Part shown: one piece after another, positions 9,476 through 18,178 of the stretch
Position numbering within the stretch: position 1 is the stretch's first letter
How the letters are laid out: each line of letters starts with the position of its first letter
Assembly (NCBI RefSeq): GCF_001422735.1
Contig: NZ_LMLZ01000001.1
Span: forward strand, 1,298 to 65,297
From: Acidovorax sp. Leaf78
GTDB taxonomy: Bacteria; Pseudomonadota; Gammaproteobacteria; Burkholderiales; Burkholderiaceae_C
DNA length: 64,000 nucleotides
Direction of reading: 5' to 3'
The notes under the pieces: model-generated
Told to the model about the DNA's origin: nothing
The model's database searches: none
Seen by the model: only the letters and a program-made list of their open reading frames with translations
Translations under genes and position numbers: made by a program

Positions 9476-10714
9476 ATGCCTGTGAATCTCGTTGCCCCCG
9501 TTGCCGCCGACCTGTACCCGATCGCCGGCGTGCGCATCGGTGTGGCCGAAGCCGGTGTCCGCAAAGCCAACCGCAAGGACCTCACCGTCTTCCTGCTGGA
9601 CGAGGGTGCCAGCGTGGCTGGCGTTTTCACCCAGAACCGCTTTTGCGCAGCGCCGGTGCAGATCAGCCGCGACCACCTGGCCCAACAAAAGGCAGGCCAA
9701 CCGATCCGCGCGATGCTGATCAACACCGGCAACGCCAACGCTGGCACCGGTGCTGACGGCCTGGCGCGTGCGCGTGCCACCTGCATCGCCCTGGCGCGCC
9801 AACTGAGCGTGGCGCCCGAGCAGATCCTGCCGTTTTCGACCGGCGTGATCATGGAGCCCCTGCCCAACGACCGCATCGAAGCCGGATTGCCTGCAGCCAT
9901 CGCCGATGCGCAACCGGGCCATTGGGCCCGCGCGGCGGAAGGCATCATGACGACCGACACGCTGCCCAAGGCGTTCTCGGCGCAGGTGCAGATCGGCGGC
10001 GCCACGGTGTCCATCACCGGCATCAGCAAGGGCGCGGGCATGATCCGGCCCAACATGGCCACCATGCTCGGCTTCATGGCCACGGACGCCTCTGTGGCGC
10101 CCGCCGTGATGCAGCAGCTGGCCCGCGAGCTGGCCGACGGGTCCTTCAACCGCGTGACCATCGACGGCGACACATCGACCAACGACTCGTTCGTGGTGGT
10201 GGCGACCAACAAGGCCGCGCACGCGCCCATCACGTCGCTGGACAGTCCCGAGGGCCAGGCTCTGAAGGCGGCCATGCTGGCGGTGTCGCAAAAGCTCGCC
10301 CAGGCCATCGTGCGCGACGGCGAGGGCGCCACCAAGTTCATCACCGTGCGGGTCGAAGGCGGCAAGACGGGCGAGGAGTGCCGCAAGGTGGCCTACGCCA
10401 TCGCCCACTCGCCACTGGTCAAGACGGCGTTCTACGCCAGCGACCCGAACCTGGGCCGCATCCTGGCGGCCGTGGGCTACGCGGGCATCGACGACCTCGA
10501 CCAGACCGGCATCGACCTGTACCTGGACGACGTGCATGTGGCCATCCAGGGCGGCCGCAACCCGGCCTACCGCGAAGAGGACGGCCAGCGCGTGATGAAG
10601 CAAAGCGAGATCACGGTGCGGGTGCTGCTGGGCCGTGGCAACGCGGCCGACACGGTGTGGACCTGCGACTTCAGCCACGACTACGTGACGATCAACGCCG
10701 ACTACCGGTCTTGA
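9476..10714 (+). CDS. argJ: Bifunctional glutamate N-acetyltransferase/ornithine acetyltransferase
   Basis: Recycles the acetyl group between N-acetylornithine and glutamate in arginine synthesis. 412 residues. The precursor self-cleaves into alpha and beta chains before the nucleophile threonine of the MATML motif, here T196 within [16 protein letters not shown]. The C-terminus carries the conserved acidic region and ends [16 protein letters not shown]. Follows secA after a terminator and a 160-base gap. Bifunctionality is inferred from the family; some ArgJ proteins catalyse only the acetyl-recycling step. Confidence 0.96.
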   Translation: MPVNLVAPVAADLYPIAGVRIGVAEAGVRKANRKDLTVFLLDEGASVAGVFTQNRFCAAPVQISRDHLAQQKAGQPIRAMLINTGNANAGTGADGLARARATCIALARQLSVAPEQILPFSTGVIMEPLPNDRIEAGLPAAIADAQPGHWARAAEGIMTTDTLPKAFSAQVQIGGATVSITGISKGAGMIRPNMATMLGFMATDASVAPAVMQQLARELADGSFNRVTIDGDTSTNDSFVVVATNKAAHAPITSLDSPEGQALKAAMLAVSQKLAQAIVRDGEGATKFITVRVEGGKTGEECRKVAYAIAHSPLVKTAFYASDPNLGRILAAVGYAGIDDLDQTGIDLYLDDVHVAIQGGRNPAYREEDGQRVMKQSEITVRVLLGRGNAADTVWTCDFSHDYVTINADYRS

Positions 10715-10819
10715 TCCAGCGGGGCGCTTCACGCCGGTCCGTCGGCGTGGGCGTGTCGGCGGCCGCGGGCGTTAGCGCCAAAGCGATGCTTGCGTGCTGA
10801 TAGGCCTGTTGTGTCGCGA

Positions 10820-10868
10820 TGCTATAAAAGTGATAGCTGCTTGCGCATGTGTATTAAGCGCTAGGTGC
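10820..10868 (+). repeat. Comamonad intergenic repeat, copy A
   Basis: Copy of the window's main repeat: left arm GCTAT...ATAGC, core AGCTGCTTGCGC, right arm TTAAGCGCTAGGTGCC. It ends six bases before the DUF815 ATG, so its terminal AGGT would serve as Shine-Dalgarno. Confidence 0.75.
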
Positions 10869-10873
10869 CAGAA

Positions 10874-11740
10874 ATGAATGAAAAATTTGAACATCTGATC
10901 GAGCGGGCCGAGCAACTCATCGCCCGTATCGAGTCCGTGCTGCCCCAGCCTCTGGGCGCGCCCGACTGGTCACAGGCCATCGCCTGGCGGTACCGCAAGC
11001 GCAGCAGCGGCCACGGCACCCTGGAGCCCGTGCGTCACGTCGCGGCCATGGCGCTGTCGGACCTGAAAGAGATCGACGCGCAAAAGGAAAAGATCGAGCG
11101 CAATACGCGGCAGTTCGTGCAGGGCCGGGCCGCCAACAACGTGCTGCTGACGGGGGCGCGTGGTACCGGCAAGTCATCCCTGATCAAGGCCTGCCTGAAC
11201 ACCTACGCGCCCGAGGGCCTGCGCTTGATCGAGGTGGACAAGGCGGACCTTGTCGACCTGCCGGACATCGTCGATGTGGTGGCTGGTCGCCCTGAGAAGT
11301 TCATCGTGTTCTGCGACGACCTCAGCTTTGAAGAGGGCGAACCGGGCTACAAGGCGCTCAAGTCCATCCTCGACGGGTCGGTGGCTGCATCCACGCCCAA
11401 TGTGCTGATCTACGCCACCAGCAACCGCCGCCATCTGCTGCCCGAGTACATGACGGAGAACCTGACCTACACCCACACCGAGGATGGCGAAGTCCACCCC
11501 GGTGAGGTGGTGGAAGAGAAGATCTCCCTGTCGGAGCGGTTTGGCCTGTGGGTGAGCTTCTACCCCTTCAGCCAGGAGGAGTACCTCACCATCGTCGCGC
11601 AATGGCTGTCGTCGATGGGCGTGTCCGCAGACGCGATCACAGCCGCACGTGGCCAGGCGCTTGTCTGGGCGCTGGAACGCGGCTCGCGCAGCGGGCGCGT
11701 GGCGTACCAGTTTGCACGCGACTACGCGGGGCGGGAATGA
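10874..11740 (+). CDS. DUF815 family AAA+ ATPase
   Basis: 288 residues. Contains a P-loop GARGTGKSS at about 94-102, a Walker-B-like stretch FIVFCDDLSFEEGE, a sensor-1-like NVLIYATSNRRHLLP and a C-terminal helical lid ending in QFARDYAGRE. The family is a stand-alone AAA+ ATPase with no established role. It is followed 42 bases later by mutT, so co-transcription is plausible. ATG 10874 is chosen over GTG 10865, which lies in the repeat. The leader immediately upstream is repeat copy A. Confidence 0.88.
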   Translation: MNEKFEHLIERAEQLIARIESVLPQPLGAPDWSQAIAWRYRKRSSGHGTLEPVRHVAAMALSDLKEIDAQKEKIERNTRQFVQGRAANNVLLTGARGTGKSSLIKACLNTYAPEGLRLIEVDKADLVDLPDIVDVVAGRPEKFIVFCDDLSFEEGEPGYKALKSILDGSVAASTPNVLIYATSNRRHLLPEYMTENLTYTHTEDGEVHPGEVVEEKISLSERFGLWVSFYPFSQEEYLTIVAQWLSSMGVSADAITAARGQALVWALERGSRSGRVAYQFARDYAGRE

Positions 11741-11782
11741 AAGCGGTCGCCATGCCACTGAACGGCACCGGGAAGGATTGCC

Positions 11783-12214
11783 ATGGTTGAGGATCGTAAA
11801 CACACCGAGGTCGCGGTCGGCATCCTGGTGCGTGCCGACGGCGCGTTGCTGCTGTCGACCCGCCCGGCGGGCAAGCCTTATGCAGGGTATTGGGAGTTTC
11901 CGGGCGGCAAGCTCGAAGTGGGCGAGACCGTGGAGCAGGCGCTGCGCCGCGAACTTATCGAAGAACTGGGCGTGACCATCGGCCCGGCCTCCGTCTGGAA
12001 GGTTACCGAGCACGACTATCCGCACGCGCTGGTGCGCCTGCATTGGTGCAAGGTGTGGGAGTGGAGCGGTGACTTCGAGATGCGCGAGGGCCAGGCGATG
12101 GCCTGGCAGCAGATGCCGCTGACCGTGGCGCCTGTCCTGCCCGGCGCTTACCCGGTGCTGGAGTGGTTGGCCCAGGAGCGCGGGTTGGCGTTTGTGCCGC
12201 CGTCAGCCCCATAA
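11783..12214 (+). CDS. mutT: 8-oxo-dGTP diphosphatase, MutT-type Nudix hydrolase
   Basis: Removes oxidised dGTP from the nucleotide pool. 143 residues with a complete Nudix box at 42-64 (G42, E48, R56-E57, E60-E61, G63). The substrate-side segment WEFPGGKLEVGE is characteristic of MutT. AAGGA lies before the ATG. Some relatives are fused to a thiamine-phosphate-synthase-like domain; this one is not. Assignment of the exact substrate within Nudix families is less certain than the fold. Confidence 0.88.
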   Translation: MVEDRKHTEVAVGILVRADGALLLSTRPAGKPYAGYWEFPGGKLEVGETVEQALRRELIEELGVTIGPASVWKVTEHDYPHALVRLHWCKVWEWSGDFEMREGQAMAWQQMPLTVAPVLPGAYPVLEWLAQERGLAFVPPSAP

Positions 12215-12220
12215 AATAGC

Positions 12221-12272
12221 TTGCTATCAAATAAATAGCTGCTGGCGCTTGCCTGGTGCACGGTCAGTGGCT
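12221..12272 (+). repeat. Comamonad intergenic repeat, copy B
   Basis: TTGCTAT...AAATAGCTGCTGGCGCTTG, with a diverged right half. It starts 7 bases after the mutT TAA stop, giving mutT a repeat-derived 3' end; the tail contains a short T-run. Confidence 0.7.
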
Positions 12273-12326
12273 TTTTCCCTGGGTTCGGCGCCGCGTTTGT
12301 AGCGGGCATGCCGCTCACCTCCGATA

Positions 12327-12569
12327 TCAGTGTTCTGTGCGCGGGTCACCGTACTGCGCGTCGCCCGGCGGTGCTTCCGCTGGCATGCGGAAATCTTCGC
12401 TGGCCCATGCACCCAGGTCCACCTGCTTGCAGCGTTCGCTGCAGAAGGGGCGGTAGGCGTTGGCGGGGCTGTACACACTGTCGCCGCCGCAACTGGGGCA
12501 CACAACGATGCGTTCCTGGGAGGCGCCCGCGGCGGTGGGGCGTGGGGTGGAGGCCATCTTCGTCGTCAT
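12327..12569 (-). CDS. yacG: DNA gyrase inhibitor YacG (zinc finger)
   Basis: 80 residues from ATG 12569 (ATG 12557 is also possible). Four-cysteine zinc site CPSCG...CSERC, followed by [14 protein letters not shown], the conserved YacG segment; acidic, disordered tail. In E. coli YacG binds GyrB and blocks gyrase. It lies upstream of nothing on its strand but downstream of zapD and coaE, the classical coaE-zapD-yacG order. Confidence 0.88.
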   Translation of the reverse strand: MTTKMASTPRPTAAGASQERIVVCPSCGGDSVYSPANAYRPFCSERCKQVDLGAWASEDFRMPAEAPPGDAQYGDPRTEH

Positions 12570-12602
12570 CCTCAAATCACAGAGCGCTGCAAGCCAGCAG
12601 GC

Positions 12603-13358
12603 TCAAGCGCACAGGGTCAGCTCAAAGGCTGCATCCTCGTTGCTGGCGTGCAGCCGTGTGTCAGCCTCTAGCCGCATGAGGCGCACGGACACGATGAGGC
12701 GGTTGCCGCTGATCTCGGGGATCAGGTTCAGCGCGGGGTCGATGCGAAGGCGCAGCAGCTGGAAAGTGCGGCCCTGCGGCAGGTTCTGCTGGAACTGCCC
12801 GCGCTCGGCGGCCACCTTTTGCGGCACACCGGAGTCGCGCAGCAGCTTGAGCAGTACGTAAATGGATTCGGCCAGCGGGGCCAAGTTGGACGCCCACTGT
12901 TCCAGCGCCTCCTGGCGCACACCGGGGGCGTAGTGCTGCCAGGCGTAGTAGGCCGGCAGATCGAACCCGCAGGTACCCCCCGGAATGCCCACCCGGCTGC
13001 GGATGCTCATGAGCCAATCGTTCTCGGTGAGGATGTGGCCAGATTTGCCTGACTGGGTGTTGAGCGCGTTGAAGCAGCGGTCGAGCTGAGCGATCACCGC
13101 ATCGAGTGCGGCTTCGGAAATCGACGGATTGCCGCGGTAGCTGTCGAGCTGGTGCTTGTGCTTCTCGATGTCCTTAAGCACGTCCGACTTCAAGTCGGCC
13201 CGCGCGGCCACGTCCATGATCTCGAAGATCGTGACCAAAGCGAAATGATGGTCCAGGGCGTGGGGGCGGGGGATCAGCTCCCCAAGGCGCCGAAAGAGCT
13301 GCTCCAGCCGCAGGTAAGTGCGTAGGCGCTCATTGAAAGGATATTCGTAAAGGATCAC
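12603..13358 (-). CDS. zapD: Cell division protein ZapD
   Basis: Cytoplasmic FtsZ-bundling protein that stabilises the Z-ring. 251 residues (E. coli 247). N-terminus VILYEYPFNERLRTYLRLE matches the family, so the GTG at 13358 (AGGAA about 10 bases upstream) is chosen; the frame upstream overlaps coaE in another register and is not ZapD-like. All-helical first half and a beta-rich C-terminal half containing GRTFQLLRLRIDP. Located between coaE and yacG as in gammaproteobacteria. Confidence 0.92.
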   Translation of the reverse strand: MILYEYPFNERLRTYLRLEQLFRRLGELIPRPHALDHHFALVTIFEIMDVAARADLKSDVLKDIEKHKHQLDSYRGNPSISEAALDAVIAQLDRCFNALNTQSGKSGHILTENDWLMSIRSRVGIPGGTCGFDLPAYYAWQHYAPGVRQEALEQWASNLAPLAESIYVLLKLLRDSGVPQKVAAERGQFQQNLPQGRTFQLLRLRIDPALNLIPEISGNRLIVSVRLMRLEADTRLHASNEDAAFELTLCA

Positions 13359-13443
13359 GCTGGCGGGTTCCTGGGGGATCAGGGAGTGTTCTGACGCCGG
13401 TAGCGCACGGCAGGGGGTGAAAGCACAAACGGTTTGACCCGCA

Positions 13444-14070
13444 TCATAGCCCGAACAATGATGCTGTCTGCTGCGCGCGCTCCCGCAGCTGCTCGAGCGT
13501 GCAGTCCGCGTCGTTGGCAATGACCGCATCGGCCACCGCACGGCGCGTTGTCCTGCTGGCCTGCGAGGCAATGATGCCTTCCACCGTTTCCCGGCTCAAG
13601 CCACTGCGTTGCATCACGCGTCTGATCTGCGTCTGCGCAGAGCAATCCACCACCACCACTGCATCCAGCCGCCCCGCCCACCGGCCGGACTCTGCCAGCA
13701 GGGGGATGTCGAAAACGATGAGCCTGCGCCCCTCATCGATAGCTTGTTGCGCCTTGAGGTTGCTGTGCAGCGTGACCAGCGGGTGAACGATGCCCTCAAG
13801 CTGCGCACGGGCGTCCGGGCGGCTGAATGCGAGCGCTCGCATGCGTGCACGGTCCAAGGCGCCCGTCGCCACATCCACGAAATCGCTGCCAAACGCGGCG
13901 GCTATCGCCGACATGGCCGCCCCTTGCGGTCCGGTGACGTCGCGGGCAATCTGGTCTGCATCGATCAGCGCAGCGCCTTGCTCCGCCCAGATGTGGCCCA
14001 CCGTGCTCTTGCCGCTACCTATGCCGCCAGTCAAGCCCAGGCGCCATGGGCGATGGTTGGGGTGCGGCAT
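13444..14070 (-). CDS. coaE: Dephospho-CoA kinase
   Basis: Last step of coenzyme A synthesis: phosphorylates the 3'-OH of dephospho-CoA. 208 residues with P-loop GGIGSGKST at 15-23, the DADQIARD segment, FDIPLLAESG and the RQ/SR lid region. ATG 14070 follows the pilD stop by 7 bases, so coaE is the 3' member of pilB-pilC-pilD-coaE. Secure. Confidence 0.96.
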   Translation of the reverse strand: MPHPNHRPWRLGLTGGIGSGKSTVGHIWAEQGAALIDADQIARDVTGPQGAAMSAIAAAFGSDFVDVATGALDRARMRALAFSRPDARAQLEGIVHPLVTLHSNLKAQQAIDEGRRLIVFDIPLLAESGRWAGRLDAVVVVDCSAQTQIRRVMQRSGLSRETVEGIIASQASRTTRRAVADAVIANDADCTLEQLRERAQQTASLFGL

Positions 14071-14077
14071 GGGGTGG

Positions 14078-14971
14078 CTAGAGGCCGAAGAGCTTCAGCA
14101 CCGCATTCAAAATGGACTGGGGCCCGAAAACCATTGCAGTAAAGCCGGCCCCGACCAGAAAAGGGCCGAAAGGCACATATCCGCCCTCACGCAGACTGCT
14201 GGCCATCTTCATGCCGATGCCAGTGATGGCGCCAATGACAGACGACATCAGGATGATGGGCACCAGTGCCTGCCAGCCAAACCATGCTCCCAAGGCAGCA
14301 AACAGCTTGAAATCGCCGTAGCCCATGCCCTCTTTGCCGGTCGCCAGCTTGAAGCCCCAGTACACCAGCCACAGCGACACATAGCCCGCAGCAGCGCCGG
14401 CCACGGAAGACTGCAGCGTCACATCGGTCCACTGCAAGGAAGACGCCAGCAACCCGGCCCACAACAAGGGCAGGGTGATGTCATCCGGCAACAAAGTGGT
14501 ATCCCAGTCGATGAACGCCAAGGCCACCAACGCAGCAGAAAAGCCGCACCAGGCAATGCCTGTCGGGGTGACACCCCAACGCTGGATACAGAAGAAAAAC
14601 AACGTGCCCGTGGCCAGTTCCACCAGTGGGTATCGAATGGAGATACGCACCTTGCACGCCGAGCACCGGCCGCGCAGGAAGAGATAGCTCAGTACGGGAA
14701 TGTTTTCATACCACTGCACCTCGTGCCCGCAAGAGGGGCAGCGAGACCGCGGCGTCATGAGATTGAAAGGCGCCTGCTGTTGGAGTGCTTGCTCCGCCAC
14801 TGCGTCGTTCCGCAGTGGTTCGTCTGCCTCTGCAGACATTGCCGCCAGTTCAGCAGCCCATTGACGCTCCATCATCTTCGGAAGCCGATAGATGACAACG
14901 TTGAGGAAGCTCCCGATCAACAGCCCGAATATTCCGCCGAGCCCCGCACTCAGCCAAGTCTCCATCTCCAT
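14078..14971 (-). CDS. pilD: Prepilin leader peptidase/N-methyltransferase
   Basis: Inner-membrane aspartyl protease that cleaves and methylates type IV prepilins and type II secretion pseudopilins. 297 residues, about eight membrane segments. The cytoplasmic zinc loop has C78, C81, C103 and C106; catalytic aspartates are D155 region (FIDWD) and D220 (GYGDFK). The start ATG overlaps the pilC stop by one base (TAATG), indicating translational coupling. GC content is back to about 60 percent here, unlike pilC and pilB. Confidence 0.96.
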   Translation of the reverse strand: MEMETWLSAGLGGIFGLLIGSFLNVVIYRLPKMMERQWAAELAAMSAEADEPLRNDAVAEQALQQQAPFNLMTPRSRCPSCGHEVQWYENIPVLSYLFLRGRCSACKVRISIRYPLVELATGTLFFFCIQRWGVTPTGIAWCGFSAALVALAFIDWDTTLLPDDITLPLLWAGLLASSLQWTDVTLQSSVAGAAAGYVSLWLVYWGFKLATGKEGMGYGDFKLFAALGAWFGWQALVPIILMSSVIGAITGIGMKMASSLREGGYVPFGPFLVGAGFTAMVFGPQSILNAVLKLFGL

Positions 14972-16191
14972 TACACGACTTGGCCCAGTTTGAAGATGGG
15001 CAGGTACATTGAAACTACGATACCACCGATAAGACTACCCAAAAATACAATAATGATTGGCTCCATCAGACTGGACAGCCCAGCGACCATTTCGTCCACC
15101 TCAGCCTCGTAAAAATCTGCAGCCTTGCCAAGCATGTGGTCAATAGAACCGGACTCTTCGCCGATAGCGCACATCTGCAACACCATTGAGGGAAAAATAT
15201 TAGCATTTCCCATTGCGGCAGTAAGGCTAGTGCCTGTAGAGACCTCCTGTTGGATTCTTTCGGTTGCCATTGAATATACTGAATTTCCAGATGCGCCACC
15301 GACAGAATCTAACGCTTCGACCAACGGGACCCCAGCTGCGAACATGGTGGATAAAGTGCGCGTCCAACGAGCAACGCAGGATTTCTCAATGAGAGCGCCA
15401 AAAATAGGGATTTTAAGCAGGAGACGGTCCATGAATTTTTGAACTTTCTCATTTCGCTTCCAGGCTTGCATGAAGAAATAGAAAGTTCCACCAATACCCC
15501 CAAAAATTAACCACCACCATTGCACAAAAACTTCACTGACGGCCATTACAAATAAAGTAGGTGCCGGCAAATCGGCCCCGAATGAGGTGAAAACTTCTTT
15601 AAATGCGGGAATGACGAAAATCATGATCACCGCAACTACTACAAAAGCTACGATAACCACTGAAATGGGATACATTAGAGCCGATTTAATTTTTGATTTA
15701 ATGGCTTCAGTTTTCTCCATGTAGGTGGCCAACCTATCAAGCAGCGCCTCGAGAATACCAGCAGCTTCTCCTGCCTCAACCAGATTGCAATACAGGCTGT
15801 CGAAATACATCGGGTGCTTGCGAAAGGCCGCATTTAGAGATGTACCCGTTTCGACATCAGTTCGGATGTCATTCAGCAATTTAGTAACGCTTGCGTTTGT
15901 GTTGCCACGTCCTACAATATCGAATGATTGAAGAAGCGGAACCCCTGCTTTCATCATTGTCGCCAGTTGGCGGGTAAATAATGCAATATCTTTGGGCTTA
16001 ATCGATTTGCCAGAGCGCATTCTGCGCTTTTTAATTTTTGTAGGAAATACGCCTTGACGGCGCAGCGTAGCCTGCACCTGGTTTTCGCCAGAGGCACGCA
16101 CTTCCCCGCGTACAATCTTGCCGTGGCGGTCCTTGCCCTCCCATTCGTAAACGAATTCTTTGATATCGCGTATTGATGCAGCGGTTGCCAT
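14971..16191 (-). CDS. pilC: Type IV pilus inner-membrane platform protein PilC
   Basis: GspF/PilC-type platform protein that couples the PilB motor to pilus assembly. 406 residues: a short N-terminal domain (EFVYEWEGKDRHGKIVRGEV), then two GspF repeats (about 70-195 and 275-395) with three hydrophobic segments. The gene is strikingly AT-rich; sampled 60-base lines give 42-45 percent GC against 60-70 percent around it. It follows pilB by 16 bases and overlaps pilD. Confidence 0.95.
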   Translation of the reverse strand: MATAASIRDIKEFVYEWEGKDRHGKIVRGEVRASGENQVQATLRRQGVFPTKIKKRRMRSGKSIKPKDIALFTRQLATMMKAGVPLLQSFDIVGRGNTNASVTKLLNDIRTDVETGTSLNAAFRKHPMYFDSLYCNLVEAGEAAGILEALLDRLATYMEKTEAIKSKIKSALMYPISVVIVAFVVVAVIMIFVIPAFKEVFTSFGADLPAPTLFVMAVSEVFVQWWWLIFGGIGGTFYFFMQAWKRNEKVQKFMDRLLLKIPIFGALIEKSCVARWTRTLSTMFAAGVPLVEALDSVGGASGNSVYSMATERIQQEVSTGTSLTAAMGNANIFPSMVLQMCAIGEESGSIDHMLGKAADFYEAEVDEMVAGLSSLMEPIIIVFLGSLIGGIVVSMYLPIFKLGQVV

Positions 16192-16207
16192 ATGAACCCT
16201 CTAACTC

Positions 16208-17947
16208 TTATTCATTGGTGACAGCAAGGACCTCTTCCACAGACGTGAAGCCCAACTTTGCCTTGTTCAGGCCGGAAGCGCGCAGAGATCGAACTCCCTC
16301 AAGTTTTGCCTGCTCTGCGATTTCCAATGCACTCCCATCACGCAAAATAATGCGTTGGAGATCCTCTGTGATCGGCATCACTTGATATATACCAACGCGG
16401 CCTTTGTAGCCATTGTTGCAGGCAGAGCAACCCACCGGACGGTAAGTTACCCAAGAACCATCGAGGTCCTCTTCAGGGTATCCTGCTTCCACCATAGCCT
16501 CATGGGGTATGTCAGCAGGGGCCTTGCATACGGGGCACAGTCGGCGCGCAAGACGCTGCGCGGTGATCAATATCACGCTGGATGCAATATTGAACGGCGC
16601 AATGCCCATATTGCGCATCCGTGTCAATGTGGTCGGTGCATCATTGGTATGTAGCGTAGACAACACCAAGTGACCGGTTTGTGCGGCTTTGATGGAAATA
16701 TCAGCGGTTTCCAGGTCGCGAATTTCACCCACCATGATGATGTCTGGATCTTGGCGCAGGAATGATTTAAGTGCTACTGCAAAGGTGAGGCCTGCCTTGT
16801 CGTTGACATTCACCTGATTCACGCCGGGAAGGTTGATTTCTGAAGGGTCTTCTGCGGTCGCGATGTTAACCCCGGGTTTATTCAGCAGATTCAAGCAGGT
16901 GTAGAGAGAAACCGTTTTGCCGGAACCTGTAGGGCCGGTCACCAGAATCATGCCGTACGGACGGCTGATGGCTTGCAGCAGACGCTCCTTCTCTTCGGGT
17001 TCATAACCCAAGGCATCGATACCCAGCTTCGCGCTGCTGGGGTCGAGAATACGGATCACGATCTTCTCGCCAAACAAAGTGGGCAGTGTGCTGACCCGAA
17101 AATCGATGACACGGTCTGGACCGACCTTGAGTTTCATTTTTCCATCTTGAGGCACCCGTTTTTCAGAGATGTCCAATCGGGATATCACCTTGATACGGGA
17201 GGCGAGCTTGTCCTTGATGGCAATGGGAGGCGATGCAATTTCTCGCAATTCACCGTCGATGCGGAATCTCACACGGTATTGGTGTTCGTATGGTTCAAAA
17301 TGCAAGTCGGACGCTCGCATATTGAAAGCGTCCAGCAACATTTTATGCAGAAACTTGACGATGGGGGCGTCTTCAACGTCCCCGGCACCTGAATCATTGT
17401 TTTCTGGAGCTTCTTCAATCGGGACATCGTCAAATTCAAAGTCGCCTCCTGTGGAGTTCATTGCATCCAATGACTCACCGGCAGACTTAGAGCTTGCCTC
17501 CACAAGTTTGCTGATCTTGTCATACTCAGCAATAATCCAATCCACCCCCATCTGGGTCGTGAATTTGATTTTCTCTGCAGCTTCCTGGTCCGTAGGGTCA
17601 GCAGTCGCAACGATCAATCGGTTATTGCGTTTACTGAGAACGACCACCCGATATGCCTGGCAAATCTTGGGATCAAGCAGTTCCTTGGGAAGGCGCAAGG
17701 GGTCGATCGCCTCCAGATCCAGCAGGGGGGCGCCAAAAACGGCGGACACGGTGTGTGCCAGATCGGTGGCGGACACCGCCCCCGAACCCGTCAGCTCGGC
17801 AATAAAACTTGTCCGGCTGATTTGTGATTTTTTGTAAATGTCCTCGGCGAGCTTCTGGGTCAGTTTGCCCGCAGAGATTAACGCCCGCCCCAGTCCGGGA
17901 AGGGCTACCGCAGAAGCTTCTTTGGGGGCAGTATCAACAGCGGCCAT
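16208..17947 (-). CDS. pilB: Type IV pilus assembly ATPase PilB
   Basis: Hexameric cytoplasmic motor for pilus extension. 579 residues: N-terminal MshEN/GspE-N domain (about 20-150), an acidic linker (165-195), N2 domain, then the ATPase core with Walker A GPTGSGKT (338-345), Asp box, Walker B IIMVGEIRD (403-411) and His box TLHTND. The tetracysteine zinc motif C471, C474, C507 and C510 is intact. Sampled GC is close to 47 percent, low for this genome. Retraction motor PilT and pilin genes are not in the window. Confidence 0.96.
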   Translation of the reverse strand: MAAVDTAPKEASAVALPGLGRALISAGKLTQKLAEDIYKKSQISRTSFIAELTGSGAVSATDLAHTVSAVFGAPLLDLEAIDPLRLPKELLDPKICQAYRVVVLSKRNNRLIVATADPTDQEAAEKIKFTTQMGVDWIIAEYDKISKLVEASSKSAGESLDAMNSTGGDFEFDDVPIEEAPENNDSGAGDVEDAPIVKFLHKMLLDAFNMRASDLHFEPYEHQYRVRFRIDGELREIASPPIAIKDKLASRIKVISRLDISEKRVPQDGKMKLKVGPDRVIDFRVSTLPTLFGEKIVIRILDPSSAKLGIDALGYEPEEKERLLQAISRPYGMILVTGPTGSGKTVSLYTCLNLLNKPGVNIATAEDPSEINLPGVNQVNVNDKAGLTFAVALKSFLRQDPDIIMVGEIRDLETADISIKAAQTGHLVLSTLHTNDAPTTLTRMRNMGIAPFNIASSVILITAQRLARRLCPVCKAPADIPHEAMVEAGYPEEDLDGSWVTYRPVGCSACNNGYKGRVGIYQVMPITEDLQRIILRDGSALEIAEQAKLEGVRSLRASGLNKAKLGFTSVEEVLAVTNE

Positions 17948-18001
17948 GTAACCGGGGGATGTGTTAGGTTTGGAAAAGAAACCATCCTATCATCGCTGAT
18001 C

Positions 18002-18018
18002 GTGTACAGGGTGTACAG
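18002..18018. promoter_or_regulatory. Direct repeat of palindrome TGTACA upstream of pilB
   Basis: GTGTACAG occurs twice with 9-base periodicity (18002-18009 and 18011-18018), each containing the palindrome TGTACA, about 55-70 bases before the pilB start. Could be an operator; no regulator is identifiable. The rest of 17948-18178 shows a CGCGCC-GGAA-GGCGCG hairpin at 18156-18171 near the ispB stop and nothing else I can name. Confidence 0.25.
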
Positions 18019-18178
18019 CGCCGGGTATTGGCAACAGCGCCACAGAAAGGGCGCTCATTTACATATCAAAAGCAGAGATCCGGGTGCAGGATTCGATGCT
18101 CACGTAGGACCCTCGAGTGTGGTGCCTGTCTAGCCCCGGTCACCCCGCCCGCATCCGCGCCGGAAGGCGCGTGTCGCG

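Noticed and set aside
14971..17947. Genomic island or prophage suggested by low GC in pilC and pilB
   Set aside because: No integrase, transposase, attachment repeats or tRNA at the edges, and gene order is conserved. Reported only as compositional mosaicism.
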